From: Hyphomicrobiales bacterium
GTDB lineage: Bacteria; Pseudomonadota; Alphaproteobacteria; Rhizobiales; NORP267
Direction of reading: 5' to 3'
DNA: 64,000 bases
NCBI GenBank assembly: GCA_021775875.1
Contig: JAJFHA010000022.1
Coordinates: 124,001 to 188,000 of the forward strand
Each line of letters begins with the position of its first letter. Position 1 is the stretch's first letter. The position numbers and the translations under genes were made by a program. Shown in pieces: positions 16,633 to 23,650 of this stretch. The notes below the pieces were generated by a model. The model did no database searches. It had not been told where the DNA came from and saw only the letters and a list, made by a program, of their open reading frames with translations.

Positions 16633-16730
16633 TTGTGCGCGGCAGGGCCTCCCACAGAACCCTGCATAACGCTCCACCGGCGAGGCCGGTGTGCTACGGC
16701 CGGGAGAATATCACCGTGTCACGCGCACAA
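16633..16730 (+). ncRNA. Predicted multi-stem RNA structure in the head-gene intergenic region
   Basis: A 9-bp outer stem (TTGTGCGCG with CGCGCACAA) encloses two hairpins: GCAGGG/CCCTGC and CACCGGC/GCCGGTG, the latter with a 3-nt loop. It sits in a 450-nt gap between the head morphogenesis and protease genes that shows no convincing coding frame. The structure is seen by eye only. It could be a regulatory RNA element, a processing signal, or part of a terminator or attenuator system. It matches no known RNA family that I recognise. Confidence 0.4.
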
Positions 16731-17003
16731 TCATCATATAGCAGCTTCAGGACCTGTTTTCAACGCCGCCAAATTCGCCCGCTGGCGCGTTTGGACCGGT
16801 AGTTACGCCCGGTTGCAGCTAAAATCACCCCAATCAGGCCACAGCGACTTTGAAAGGCCTTTGAATTTGATCCTGAAATGAACCGAAGAGTGCAAAATCG
16901 TCCTTCAGGCCGGATGTTGCGTTTTGCGCTCCCGAAAGGTAGCGTTGGCACATTGCCGGTCGGATATCATCTGATCCGACCGCGCCCTCTTCAACCTTCA
17001 TCA

Positions 17004-17021
17004 CTCACAAAGCCTTATGAC
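17004..17021. promoter_or_regulatory. Second copy of the 18-bp dyad, upstream of the protease and head genes
   Basis: CTCACAAAGCCTTATGAC differs from the copy after the early genes at only two positions. Both are followed 4-5 nt later by AATCC. It lies about 40 nt before the protease gene, at the end of the 450-nt intergenic region. It is a likely binding site for the phage late activator. Confidence 0.5.
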
Positions 17022-17058
17022 TGTAATCCGCTTAGCCGTACAGGCAGGTTCGGCGGTG

Positions 17059-18195
17059 ATGAACACGCAATTCCATATCGCTTCGACCATGGTCGCCGCC
17101 GCACTTAGCGGAGAGAGCCTGCATTGGGTGCAATTGCTGCCGGCTGGCAAATTTGATGCACGCGGCCACAAGGGGAAATTCGACACCGGTTCAAAGATCG
17201 ACCTGGACCGGATCAAAGCTGCTTCACTGGATTATGCCGGCCCGAATAAGTTGGTTGTCGATTACGATCACCAGAGTGATTTCGGGTCAATCGAAGGCGT
17301 CGGCGGGCGGGCACCCGCAGCCGGATGGATCGAGCAGCTCGAAGTGCGAGAGGACGGTTTGTGGGGCCAGGTCAAATGGACCGAAGCCGCGGCGACCGCA
17401 ATCCGCTCTGATGAATACCGTCATCTTTCACCAGTTTTTGAGCATGACAAAAATGGTCAAGTCTCCCGGCTTCTTCGAGCCGGCCTGACCAATTCGCCGG
17501 CACTTGATCTGTCGCGCGTTGCCGCATCCACAAATTCACAAACCGAAGAGGACATTCCAATGGACAAGATTTTGCAAGCCCTTCTGCTCGATGATAGCGC
17601 CAACGAGGCTGCTGGCGTTGAACAAGCCACATTCATGGTCGGTATTTTCAATGCCGTGAAAAAGGCACTTGGCATCAAGGGCGAAAGCTCACTTGAAGAA
17701 TTCGAGACCGCGATCGCAGCTGCTGGCAAATCCGGCGAGCAGCTCACGGCGATTGCCAAGGCCGCTGGTCTGGACGGCAAGGAAGGTGACGAGCTGACCA
17801 CCGCGATTGCCTCGGCGGTTGCCGGGAAAGACGGCGAGCCGGACCCTGCCAAATATGTGCCGTTCTCGGTTTTCAAAGAACTCAACGACAAGTTCAACAC
17901 GTTTCATGCCAGCCAGGAGGCGGACGCCGCCGAGACGGCAGTTGCCAGCGCCATCAAAGACGGCCGCTTGAGCCCTGCGCAGAAAGACTGGGCAACCGAC
18001 CTTTGCAAATCAGACCGGGGCGCGTTCGACAAATTCATCGCCTCTGCGCCGCAGCTGACGAAATCCCAGATCACGACGCCCGCAAAAGAAGCCAATGGCG
18101 GTGTAACGCTGGATGAGACCGACCAGGCTGTCATGAGCCAGTTGGGTCTCGACGAGGACACTTTCGTCGCGAGCCGGAAAAGCGAACAGGCCTAG
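17059..18195 (+). CDS. Prohead protease/scaffold (Mu I-like)
   Basis: The N-terminal ~160 residues match Mu gpI-type proteases: WVQLLPAGKFDARG, LVVDYDHQSDFGS, GWIEQLEVREDGLWGQVKWT, EYRHLSPVFEHDKNGQV and LTNSPALDLS. The C-terminal half is acidic and helical, as expected of a scaffold. I start at MNTQFHIAS; an upstream ATG at 17017 overlaps the dyad operator. A strong internal start at 17560 may give the scaffold alone, as Z does within I of Mu. Full length is 378 residues. Confidence 0.88.
   Translation: MNTQFHIASTMVAAALSGESLHWVQLLPAGKFDARGHKGKFDTGSKIDLDRIKAASLDYAGPNKLVVDYDHQSDFGSIEGVGGRAPAAGWIEQLEVREDGLWGQVKWTEAAATAIRSDEYRHLSPVFEHDKNGQVSRLLRAGLTNSPALDLSRVAASTNSQTEEDIPMDKILQALLLDDSANEAAGVEQATFMVGIFNAVKKALGIKGESSLEEFETAIAAAGKSGEQLTAIAKAAGLDGKEGDELTTAIASAVAGKDGEPDPAKYVPFSVFKELNDKFNTFHASQEADAAETAVASAIKDGRLSPAQKDWATDLCKSDRGAFDKFIASAPQLTKSQITTPAKEANGGVTLDETDQAVMSQLGLDEDTFVASRKSEQA
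17560..18195 (+). CDS. Predicted scaffold protein from an internal start (Z-like)
   Basis: The ATG giving MDKILQALLLDD is preceded by GAAGAGGAC at an ideal distance and lies exactly at the junction between the protease and scaffold domains. Initiation there would yield a 211-residue scaffold identical to the protease C terminus. In Mu, scaffold Z is produced in the same way inside gene I. The signal is read from sequence; its use is inference. Confidence 0.55.
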   Translation: MDKILQALLLDDSANEAAGVEQATFMVGIFNAVKKALGIKGESSLEEFETAIAAAGKSGEQLTAIAKAAGLDGKEGDELTTAIASAVAGKDGEPDPAKYVPFSVFKELNDKFNTFHASQEADAAETAVASAIKDGRLSPAQKDWATDLCKSDRGAFDKFIASAPQLTKSQITTPAKEANGGVTLDETDQAVMSQLGLDEDTFVASRKSEQA

Positions 18196-18237
18196 CGCCG
18201 GCGCTTCTCTAGCCAAACCTAATCAGGAGACAATTCA

Positions 18238-18654
18238 ATGACTGCACTTTTGAAAGACCGCGCCACAAAGAGCCGCGCCGGTTTACGTCGCTCATTCCCG
18301 GTTGCCGCTGCCGCAACGATTTTCGCTGGCGGCATGGTGGCGCTCGATACAGGTAATTCAAACCTGGCCGAGGCCGGCAATACGGCAACCACATTGATTA
18401 CTGTTGGCGTGGCTGTAGCACGCGCCGACAATGCCGCTGGCGGCGCTTCAGATATCAATGTTGAAGTGGATGCGGGTATTCACCATCTGGCCAATTCAGC
18501 CGGTGGCGACGAAATCACCGCCGCCGATATCGGGTCATCTTGTTATGTGGTCGATGATCAGACCGTGGCCAAAACAAGCGCAACATCGACCCGCTCTGTC
18601 GCCGGCACCATCTTCGATGTGGATGCCAATGGCGTCTGGGTGAAGTTCTCCTAA
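18238..18654 (+). CDS. Predicted head decoration protein
   Basis: The 138-residue protein contains FAGGMVALDTG, then TTLITVGVAVARADNAAGG, VEVDAGIHHLAN and DIGSSCYVVDDQTV. The pattern is like the small beta-rich capsid cement proteins encoded between the protease and major head genes. It would stabilise the capsid shell. The neighbouring major head gene supports this. No exact family is claimed. Confidence 0.7.
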   Translation: MTALLKDRATKSRAGLRRSFPVAAAATIFAGGMVALDTGNSNLAEAGNTATTLITVGVAVARADNAAGGASDINVEVDAGIHHLANSAGGDEITAADIGSSCYVVDDQTVAKTSATSTRSVAGTIFDVDANGVWVKFS

Positions 18655-18696
18655 GGCGACGTCCAAAAACAGCAATCAGCAAAAGGTTTTTCAGCA

Positions 18697-19593
18697 ATGC
18701 TCATTAATTCAGCAACATTGACGTCGCTCTATACGGGTTTCAACGCATCCTTCCAAAGTGCGTTTGCCGGTGTCGAGCCGATGTATCAAAGGGTGGCGAC
18801 CACGGTGCCCTCAACCACCGGCGAAAACGAATATGGCTGGATCGGCCAAATTCCGAGTTTCGAGGAATGGATCGGGGATCGTGCAATCCAGTCGATCGGG
18901 ACCCACGGATACACGATCAAGAACAAGAGTTACGTCAATACAATCGGTGTCAAGCGACCTCATATTGAGGACGATAATGTTGGTGTGTATCGCCCGCTTT
19001 TCGAAGATCTCGGATATACGGCCGCGGTGTTCCCGGATGAGCTCATTTTCGGGCTTCTCAAGAACGGTTTCACCACAGACGCCTATGACGGCCAGTTTTA
19101 CTTCGATACCGATCACCCGGTGCTCGATGCCAACGGCGACGCAACAACAGTGTCGAACCATGGCGGTGGCGCGAGCACGCCCTGGTTTTTGCTAGACACG
19201 TCACGGCCTCTTAAGCCGCTCATCTATCAGAGCCGGAAACCGTTCGATCGCCTGGTCCGCAAAGATCAGGATACCGACGACAATGTGTTTATGAGCGACG
19301 ACTTTCTCTACGGCATGGATGGTCGCTGCAATGTGGGCTTCGGCTTCTGGCAGATGGGTTACGGTTCCAAGCAGCCGCTCGACGCTGCAAATTATAAAGC
19401 TGCGCGTGCCGCAATGGGCGGTTTCAAGGGCGACTTTGGGCGGCCTCTTGGCATCAAGCCGAACCTCCTGGTTGTCCCGCCGTCGCTCGAAGGTGAAGCG
19501 GTTGAGCTCCTCTCCGCTGAGCGCGGTGCAGCTGGTGCCAGCAATATCTGGCGCAACACGGCTGAAATTCTCGTCGTCCCCTGGTTGGCTTAA
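18697..19593 (+). CDS. Major head protein (Mu T-like)
   Basis: This is the Mu-like major capsid subunit family (Mu gpT). Diagnostic stretches are LTSLYTGFNASFQSAFAG near the start, NEYGWIGQIPSFEEWIGDR, KSYVNTIGVKRPHIEDD and FYFDTDHPV. At 298 residues it is full length for the family. It follows the decoration gene by about 40 nt. Confidence 0.93.
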   Translation: MLINSATLTSLYTGFNASFQSAFAGVEPMYQRVATTVPSTTGENEYGWIGQIPSFEEWIGDRAIQSIGTHGYTIKNKSYVNTIGVKRPHIEDDNVGVYRPLFEDLGYTAAVFPDELIFGLLKNGFTTDAYDGQFYFDTDHPVLDANGDATTVSNHGGGASTPWFLLDTSRPLKPLIYQSRKPFDRLVRKDQDTDDNVFMSDDFLYGMDGRCNVGFGFWQMGYGSKQPLDAANYKAARAAMGGFKGDFGRPLGIKPNLLVVPPSLEGEAVELLSAERGAAGASNIWRNTAEILVVPWLA

Positions 19594-19653
19594 GCGGGTC
19601 GGCTGACTGACTTTTGATCCGTCACGCTGCCTCGGGCGCAGCGGATTGCCTCG

Positions 19654-19689
19654 GGGGCACGGAAACCGGTTTCCCGTGTTCCGTGCCCC
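19654..19689 (+). other. Strong hairpin in the leader of the gp35-like gene
   Basis: An 11-bp perfect stem (GGGGCACGGAA with TTCCGTGCCCC) encloses a 14-nt loop. It lies between the major head gene and the next gene. It has no T-tract, so it is more likely an mRNA stabiliser or translation-control hairpin that sets the high level of the upstream head mRNA. Confidence 0.5.
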
Positions 19690-19720
19690 TATCAGAAACA
19701 AAACATGCAGGAGATTTTCA

Positions 19721-20050
19721 ATGTCTAAAGCAGAACTCGAACAGGCCGTGAAGGACGCTCAAAAGGTATTGGACGATGCCACAACGAAGGCGCAGAGAAC
19801 CGCTGCCGGCAAAGCCCTGGGCGCGGCCAAAAAGGCGCTTGCAGATGCCGACAAGGCGAAAGCCGAGCGGGAAGCTGCCGAGCAGGAGAAACCCGGCATC
19901 CGCACCAAGGCCAATGTGAAGCGTGGTGTTTATCGCTGCGGCAAATTCCATTCATTCGAAGGTGAAGACTGGCCCGCAGGGACGTTCACGGAAAAAGAGC
20001 TACGTGTGCTCGATGCCGAGCCAAAACTGGACGTTTCGCTGGCTGACTGA
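19721..20050 (+). CDS. HI1506-like phage protein (Mu gp35-like)
   Basis: I start at the ATG with a CAGGAGAT site, giving 109 residues. The first half is a charged helix (ELEQAVKDAQKVLDDATTKAQRTAAGKALGAAKKALADADKAKAE). The C-terminal ~45 residues (GVYRCGKFHSFEGEDWPAGTFTEKELRVLDAEPKLDV) resemble the HI1506-type domain found after the major head gene in Mu-like phages. The function is unknown, perhaps in head completion. Confidence 0.7.
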   Translation: MSKAELEQAVKDAQKVLDDATTKAQRTAAGKALGAAKKALADADKAKAEREAAEQEKPGIRTKANVKRGVYRCGKFHSFEGEDWPAGTFTEKELRVLDAEPKLDVSLAD

Positions 20051-20059
20051 CGACATCAA

Positions 20060-20135
20060 AGCGGGGTGGCGCAGCGGTTAGCGCGCGTGGCTCATAACCA
20101 CGAGGTCGCAGGTTCGATCCCTGCTCCCGCAACCA
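20060..20135 (+). tRNA. Phage-borne tRNA with CAU anticodon (Met or Ile2), CCA encoded
   Basis: A full cloverleaf can be drawn. The acceptor stem GCGGGG pairs with TCCCGC. The D arm is GCGC/GCGC, the anticodon arm CGTGG-CTCATAA-CCACG, and the T arm GCAGG-TTCGATC-CCTGC, with encoded CCA at the end. The first acceptor pair is an A:A mismatch. A mismatch at 1:72 is a mark of initiator tRNA, but the anticodon stem lacks the three G:C pairs of an initiator. The anticodon CAU could be Met or, if lysidine-modified, Ile. It differs at many positions from the host CAU tRNA at 35.2 kb. Confidence 0.9.
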
Positions 20136-20153
20136 AAACGAGGGACATTCAAA

Positions 20154-20393
20154 ATGCCGAAAATTGCAGGATATAGAGAACTCACGGCTGACGAAATTTC
20201 CGTCATGAATGAACTCAAGAAGGCCGAGGCCTCCTTTCTCAAAATTATCGATGATCTGCCGAAAAGCCTGCCCGCCACGAACCTGCGCTGGTTGGCAATT
20301 GCCCGTACCGATATCGAGACCGGTTTCATGGCCATGAACCGCGCGGTTTCCCGCCCCGATGCTGTGAAACCTAATCCGAGTAAGAGTGATTGA
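20154..20393 (+). CDS. Acb2-like small protein, predicted cyclic-nucleotide sponge (anti-CBASS/anti-Thoeris)
   Basis: The 79 residues show the pattern I know from the Acb2/Tad1 hairpin family. A first helix reads IAGYRELTADEISVMNELK, followed, after a short linker, by LRWLAIARTDIETGFMAMNRAVSRP. Y7 and K22 have the same spacing as the ligand-contacting Tyr and Lys I recall for Acb2. Acb2 forms hexamers that sequester cyclic di- and trinucleotides and so disarm CBASS. The gene lies alone between a tRNA and the gp36-like gene, a typical cargo site. Family assignment is from memory; ligand and activity are inference. Confidence 0.72.
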   Translation: MPKIAGYRELTADEISVMNELKKAEASFLKIIDDLPKSLPATNLRWLAIARTDIETGFMAMNRAVSRPDAVKPNPSKSD

Positions 20394-20821
20394 CCTATTC
20401 CACCAAACAGAACCTGATCGACCGGTTCGGTGCGACCGAGCTGCAGCAGCTGACCGACCGCACCAATATACCGCCGTCTACGATTGATGATATTGTGCTC
20501 GGCGAAGCGCTTTCCGATGCCGACGCCTTGCTTGATAGCTACATCGCCAAACGATATTCCCTGCCGCTCGATCCGGTGCCGTCGATCCTGACCCGCATGT
20601 CCGGCGACATTGCCCGGTTTTATCTCTACGGCAAGCGTGCCGACAAGGATGGCGAGGTTGAGCGCGCGTACAAGGAAGCCATGGCCTGGGCAAAGGACGT
20701 GGCGCGCGGCCTGGTCGAACTGGAACAGGCCGGGCAGCCGGCAGAACAGACCGGTGGCGGCACGATCCGCACCGAAGCGCCGGCAAAAACATTCTCACGC
20801 GACAGCTTGAAGGGCATGTAG
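20390..20821 (+). CDS. DUF1320 protein (Mu gp36-like), TTG start
   Basis: The sequence YSTKQNLIDRFGATELQQLTDR, then LSDADALLDSYIAKRYSLPL and PSILTRMSGDIARFYLYG, is the DUF1320 pattern. The family includes Mu gp36 and is thought to act at the head-tail connector. The TTG start overlaps the stop of the Acb2-like gene by 4 nt, so their translation may be coupled. It has 143 residues. Confidence 0.85.
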   Translation: MTYSTKQNLIDRFGATELQQLTDRTNIPPSTIDDIVLGEALSDADALLDSYIAKRYSLPLDPVPSILTRMSGDIARFYLYGKRADKDGEVERAYKEAMAWAKDVARGLVELEQAGQPAEQTGGGTIRTEAPAKTFSRDSLKGM

Positions 20822-21409
20822 ATGACCGGCGTGCGGATCGAGATCACCGACAATGAAATACAGAACGGTCTGGCGCGCGTGGCGAAGGCCGGCAAAGACA
20901 CGCGCCCGCTTATGGAATCGATTGCCGGCTATATGTTGTTTTCGACCCAGCGCCGGTTTGAAACCGAGACCGGGCCAGACGGTAAAAAATGGTTACCCTT
21001 GAGCCCGCGCACGGCCAACAAGCGGATCGGCAACAAGCGCCGCGGCACCGAGAATATTCTGCGCGTCACCAATCGGCTGTTTTCGTCGATCACTGGTGAA
21101 GCGACCGCCAGCCAGGCGGTGGTCGGCACCAATGTGGTTTATGCCGCCATCCACCAGCAGGGCGGCACCATCAACGTACCCGCACGCCAGCGCAAAATCC
21201 GTTTGCGCCGGGTCGGCAGGCGATCTCTATTTGCCCGCACCCGCGGGTCGCGTGCCCATAAACGGTTTCGCGAAGTCGACGCCACGATCCCGGCCCACAC
21301 CATCACAATTCCTGCACGGCCGTATCTCGGCTTTTCCGATACCGACCGGCGCGAAATTGGCGAGATCACCAGCGATTATTTGGGCAGTGCAGCCGGAGGT
21401 GCGCGATGA
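20822..21409 (+). CDS. Phage virion morphogenesis protein (Mu G-like)
   Basis: Characteristic stretches are ESIAGYMLFSTQRRFETETGPDGKKWLPLSPRT, ILRVTNRLFSSIT and VVYAAIHQQGGTI, ending with the RPYLGFSDTDRREI motif. This family (Phage_tail_S; Mu gpG) acts in tail completion or head-tail joining. The ATG follows the previous stop directly and the stop overlaps the next start. It has 195 residues, with a basic insert (RQRKIRLRRVGRRSLFARTR). Confidence 0.88.
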   Translation: MTGVRIEITDNEIQNGLARVAKAGKDTRPLMESIAGYMLFSTQRRFETETGPDGKKWLPLSPRTANKRIGNKRRGTENILRVTNRLFSSITGEATASQAVVGTNVVYAAIHQQGGTINVPARQRKIRLRRVGRRSLFARTRGSRAHKRFREVDATIPAHTITIPARPYLGFSDTDRREIGEITSDYLGSAAGGAR

Positions 21410-21840
21410 GTGCCGCGGCAATCACCAGCATCATCGAGCGACTTCTTGAGGCTGGCACGCCATTCCGGATTGTCGAGGGCGCGACCGAATTTGCCGGGAT
21501 TGAGAAAAACAGCCCGGTCGTTCAGCCTGCCGCTTTCGTCGTCATCAAGGAAGAAGCCGGCGCAGAAAACGAACGCGCAACCGGCGGGCATTTGCAGCGC
21601 ATCGAGGCCGACGTCGCCATCGTCCTCTATTTCGAGAATGTCAGCGACGATGTTGGCGGTGCCGCAGGCGGCGGGCTCGAAGGCTTGAAATCATTCATCC
21701 GCAGCAAGTTGGCCGGCTGGGAGCCAGCAGGCGCTGCTGAACCAATGGAATTCATAAGCGGTGAATTGTTGCACGCCCGCGACGGCGCAGTCTGGCACGA
21801 AGACGTCTATTCGCTGATCACCTATCTGGAGGTTTCTTAA
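21406..21840 (+). CDS. Predicted tail terminator protein
   Basis: The 144-residue protein begins with a helix (ITSIIERLLEAGTPFRIVEGATEF). It has a central strand PAAFVVIKEEAGAEN and a RIEADVAIVLYFEN strand, the fold pattern of gp37-like or lambda U-like tail terminators in phages of this type. Its place before the tube gene agrees. It would cap the tail and set its attachment to the head. Confidence 0.7.
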   Translation: MSAAAITSIIERLLEAGTPFRIVEGATEFAGIEKNSPVVQPAAFVVIKEEAGAENERATGGHLQRIEADVAIVLYFENVSDDVGGAAGGGLEGLKSFIRSKLAGWEPAGAAEPMEFISGELLHARDGAVWHEDVYSLITYLEVS

Positions 21841-21987
21841 ATGCCCAATTCTCAACGCGTCGGCGGTCGCTATGTGATCGACCCAAAAAACGGCAAACGC
21901 CGCCCGGCCGGAAAAGAAGAGGCCGCACCGCGCGGTACGATCATCAAGCCGTCCGCCAAGTCGGACAAGCCGAAAAAGGAGGGTTAG
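21841..21987 (+). CDS. Very small DUF2635-like phage protein
   Basis: This 48-residue gene lies exactly between the tail terminator stop and the tube start, with no gaps. It reads RVGGRYVIDPKNGKRRPAGKEEAAPRG and ends in a lysine-rich tail. The position and the DPKNGKRRPA element resemble the DUF2635 proteins (Mu gp38) found at this place. Function is unknown. Its ATG, frame and perfect packing support it being real. Confidence 0.6.
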   Translation: MPNSQRVGGRYVIDPKNGKRRPAGKEEAAPRGTIIKPSAKSDKPKKEG

Positions 21988-22914
21988 ATGCCCCGCATTA
22001 TCAGGAAGCTTGCTCTGCTCGCAAAGATGGAGGCCACCTATTCCACAGACCCGACGCCAACAGGTGTCGCCAACGCCATGCAGATGACGGATGTGTCGAT
22101 CGACCCGCTTACCGGCAGTGAAGAGGCACGCGGATTGCTGCTGCCGCATTTGGGCCATCAAGGCATTGTCCTGACCGGAGATTATGTGCGGATATCCGGC
22201 ATGGTCGAGATTGCCGGCGCAGGCGCTGCTGGCGACGTGCCGGCATACGGGCCTTTGCTGCGGGCATGTGGTTTTTCTGAAACCATCACCGCTGCAACCA
22301 AGGTCGACTATGATCCGGTATCCGACGCCTTCGAATCCGTGACCTGTTATTACAATCTGGATGGCGTGAACCATATCATGCTCGGTGCGCGCGGCTCCGT
22401 TGAGCTGGACTTCACGTCGAAGCAAATCCCCAAATTCAAGTTCACGCTGACCGGCCTGCTCGGCACGATCGCGGACACCGCTTTGCCGGCCGCCGATTTG
22501 AGCAGTTTCGTCACGCCTTTACCGGTCTCAAAAGCCGCAACCACATTGTCGCTCCACGGCGCTGCACGGATTGCGGAAACAATCTCGATCAACGTCAACA
22601 ATTCAGTTGAGCCACGTCACCTGATCGGGTCGGAATCTGTCGAGATCACCGATCGCGAGACAACCGGACAGGCCACGCTTGAAGCGTCGACGCTGGCTGA
22701 TGTGGACTGGTTCGGAATTGCCATCGCCCGCACCCGCGCCGCTCTGGCGCTGAACCACGGGACTGTTGCCGGCAACATTGTTGCAATCGACGCGCCCGCC
22801 GTTGAGATCGGGCGGCCCACAGAAGGCCAGACCCAGAAAATCCTCAATTACCAGCTCCCGCTCATGTTCGTGCCGGCTACCGGCAATGACGAACTGACAA
22901 TATCGGTGAAATGA
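21988..22914 (+). CDS. Tail tube protein of siphovirus type
   Basis: The 308 residues are rich in beta structure and alternate motifs such as VRISGMVEIAGAGAAGDVPAYGPLLRACGFSET and VTCYYNLDGVNHIMLGARGSVELDFTSKQIPKFKFTLTG. These are typical of the tail tube proteins of B3/D3112-like phages. There is no sheath gene beside it, which marks a non-contractile tail. The stop overlaps the chaperone start. Confidence 0.82.
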   Translation: MPRIIRKLALLAKMEATYSTDPTPTGVANAMQMTDVSIDPLTGSEEARGLLLPHLGHQGIVLTGDYVRISGMVEIAGAGAAGDVPAYGPLLRACGFSETITAATKVDYDPVSDAFESVTCYYNLDGVNHIMLGARGSVELDFTSKQIPKFKFTLTGLLGTIADTALPAADLSSFVTPLPVSKAATTLSLHGAARIAETISINVNNSVEPRHLIGSESVEITDRETTGQATLEASTLADVDWFGIAIARTRAALALNHGTVAGNIVAIDAPAVEIGRPTEGQTQKILNYQLPLMFVPATGNDELTISVK

Positions 22915-23288
22915 TCATGAAATTTGTACTGCAAGAAGAATTCCGTTTCTGGTGGCCAGTTGAAGTGAAAGTGCCGTCAGCCGAGAAGCCGGGCAAGTTC
23001 GACAAGCAAACTTTGGAGGTCGAGTTCCTCGCGATGGAAATGGAGGAGGCGCGCGAGCTAGCCGAACAATGGTCCAGGCTCAAAACCGACGAAGAAAAGT
23101 CGGATCACGAACATGATCTGATCAAGAGGGTTGTCGTGAATTGGCGCAACGTTGATGACGACGACGGAGAGGCTGTCGATTTCTCATCCGACAATCTTGA
23201 CCGGATGCTTGGCATCACCTTCGTCAGAATTCCAATTTATCGGGCCTATGGGGCCGCCATGGCAGGCGAGGCACGGGCAAAAAACTAG
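22911..23288 (+). CDS. Tail assembly chaperone, short form (G-like)
   Basis: It lies between the tube and tape-measure genes, where siphoviruses encode the chaperone pair G and GT. The 125 residues are acidic and helical (MEMEEARELAEQWSRLK). The last sense codons are GCA AAA AAC before TAG, which places a classic A AAA AAC slippery heptamer at the end of the frame. A shift of -1 there joins the next frame (see the long form). Start may be the first or third codon. Confidence 0.8.
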   Translation: MIMKFVLQEEFRFWWPVEVKVPSAEKPGKFDKQTLEVEFLAMEMEEARELAEQWSRLKTDEEKSDHEHDLIKRVVVNWRNVDDDDGEAVDFSSDNLDRMLGITFVRIPIYRAYGAAMAGEARAKN

Positions 23289-23650
23289 AAGCGGCTGCCC
23301 GCGCCTGGTTGCTTGGTGACCAGGACCCGGAGCAGCCGGAAGAATTGACGCAAGACGTTGCCGATCAATTTGCCGCGCTCGGCGTTGTTGTTGGTGACGA
23401 TCAGATATCCGGCGAGGTTGAATTTGAGGTGTGGGACGTGAATTGGGACGCATTCACTGCATTCAGGAAAATCGGCACCCAATGGCGCTGGGTCTCAACC
23501 ATGTCAGGCATGTTCCGGGTCGGGATTGACTGGGCCGGGGCGCGTACGTTGCTCGATCTCGCCGGCATCGATGTCGTCGCTATTCTGGATAGCCTGGCCA
23601 TTATGGAATCCGCCGTTGTTGAGGCCGGGTTTGAGCGGGCGGCGCGATGA
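22911..23650 (+). CDS. Tail assembly chaperone, long frameshift form (GT-like)
   Basis: The T part has no proper start of its own; a TTG at 23309 lacks a ribosome site. In the -1 frame coding continues without break from the slippery heptamer: KKLEAAARAWLLGDQDPEQPEELTQ and onward for ~121 residues to a stop that overlaps the tape measure. The fused product would be about 246 residues. In lambda, the G and GT forms bind the tape measure during tail assembly. This entry spans both frames, joined near 23285. Confidence 0.72.
23279..23338 (+). promoter_or_regulatory. Programmed -1 ribosomal frameshift signal
   Basis: The heptamer A AAA AAC (23279-23285) is in the correct zero-frame register and directly precedes the stop codon. 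Six nucleotides later a stem begins: CGGCTGC (23292-23298) pairs with GCAGCCG (23332-23338), and a CCTGG/CCAGG hairpin lies inside it. Heptamer, spacer and downstream structure fit the standard -1 frameshift layout. Confidence 0.75.

Noticed and set aside
16633..16881. Possible small coding frame in the gap before the protease gene
   Set aside because: It lacks a credible start and its composition is not protein-like; the DNA is better explained by stem structures.
20060..20135. Initiator tRNA-fMet
   Set aside because: The 1:72 mismatch is suggestive, but the anticodon stem lacks the three consecutive G:C pairs of initiators; left as CAU tRNA of unknown identity.
23309..23650. Independent gene starting at TTG 23309
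   Set aside because: No ribosome site precedes the TTG, the frame is open further upstream to the slippery heptamer, and a -1 shift explains it fully.
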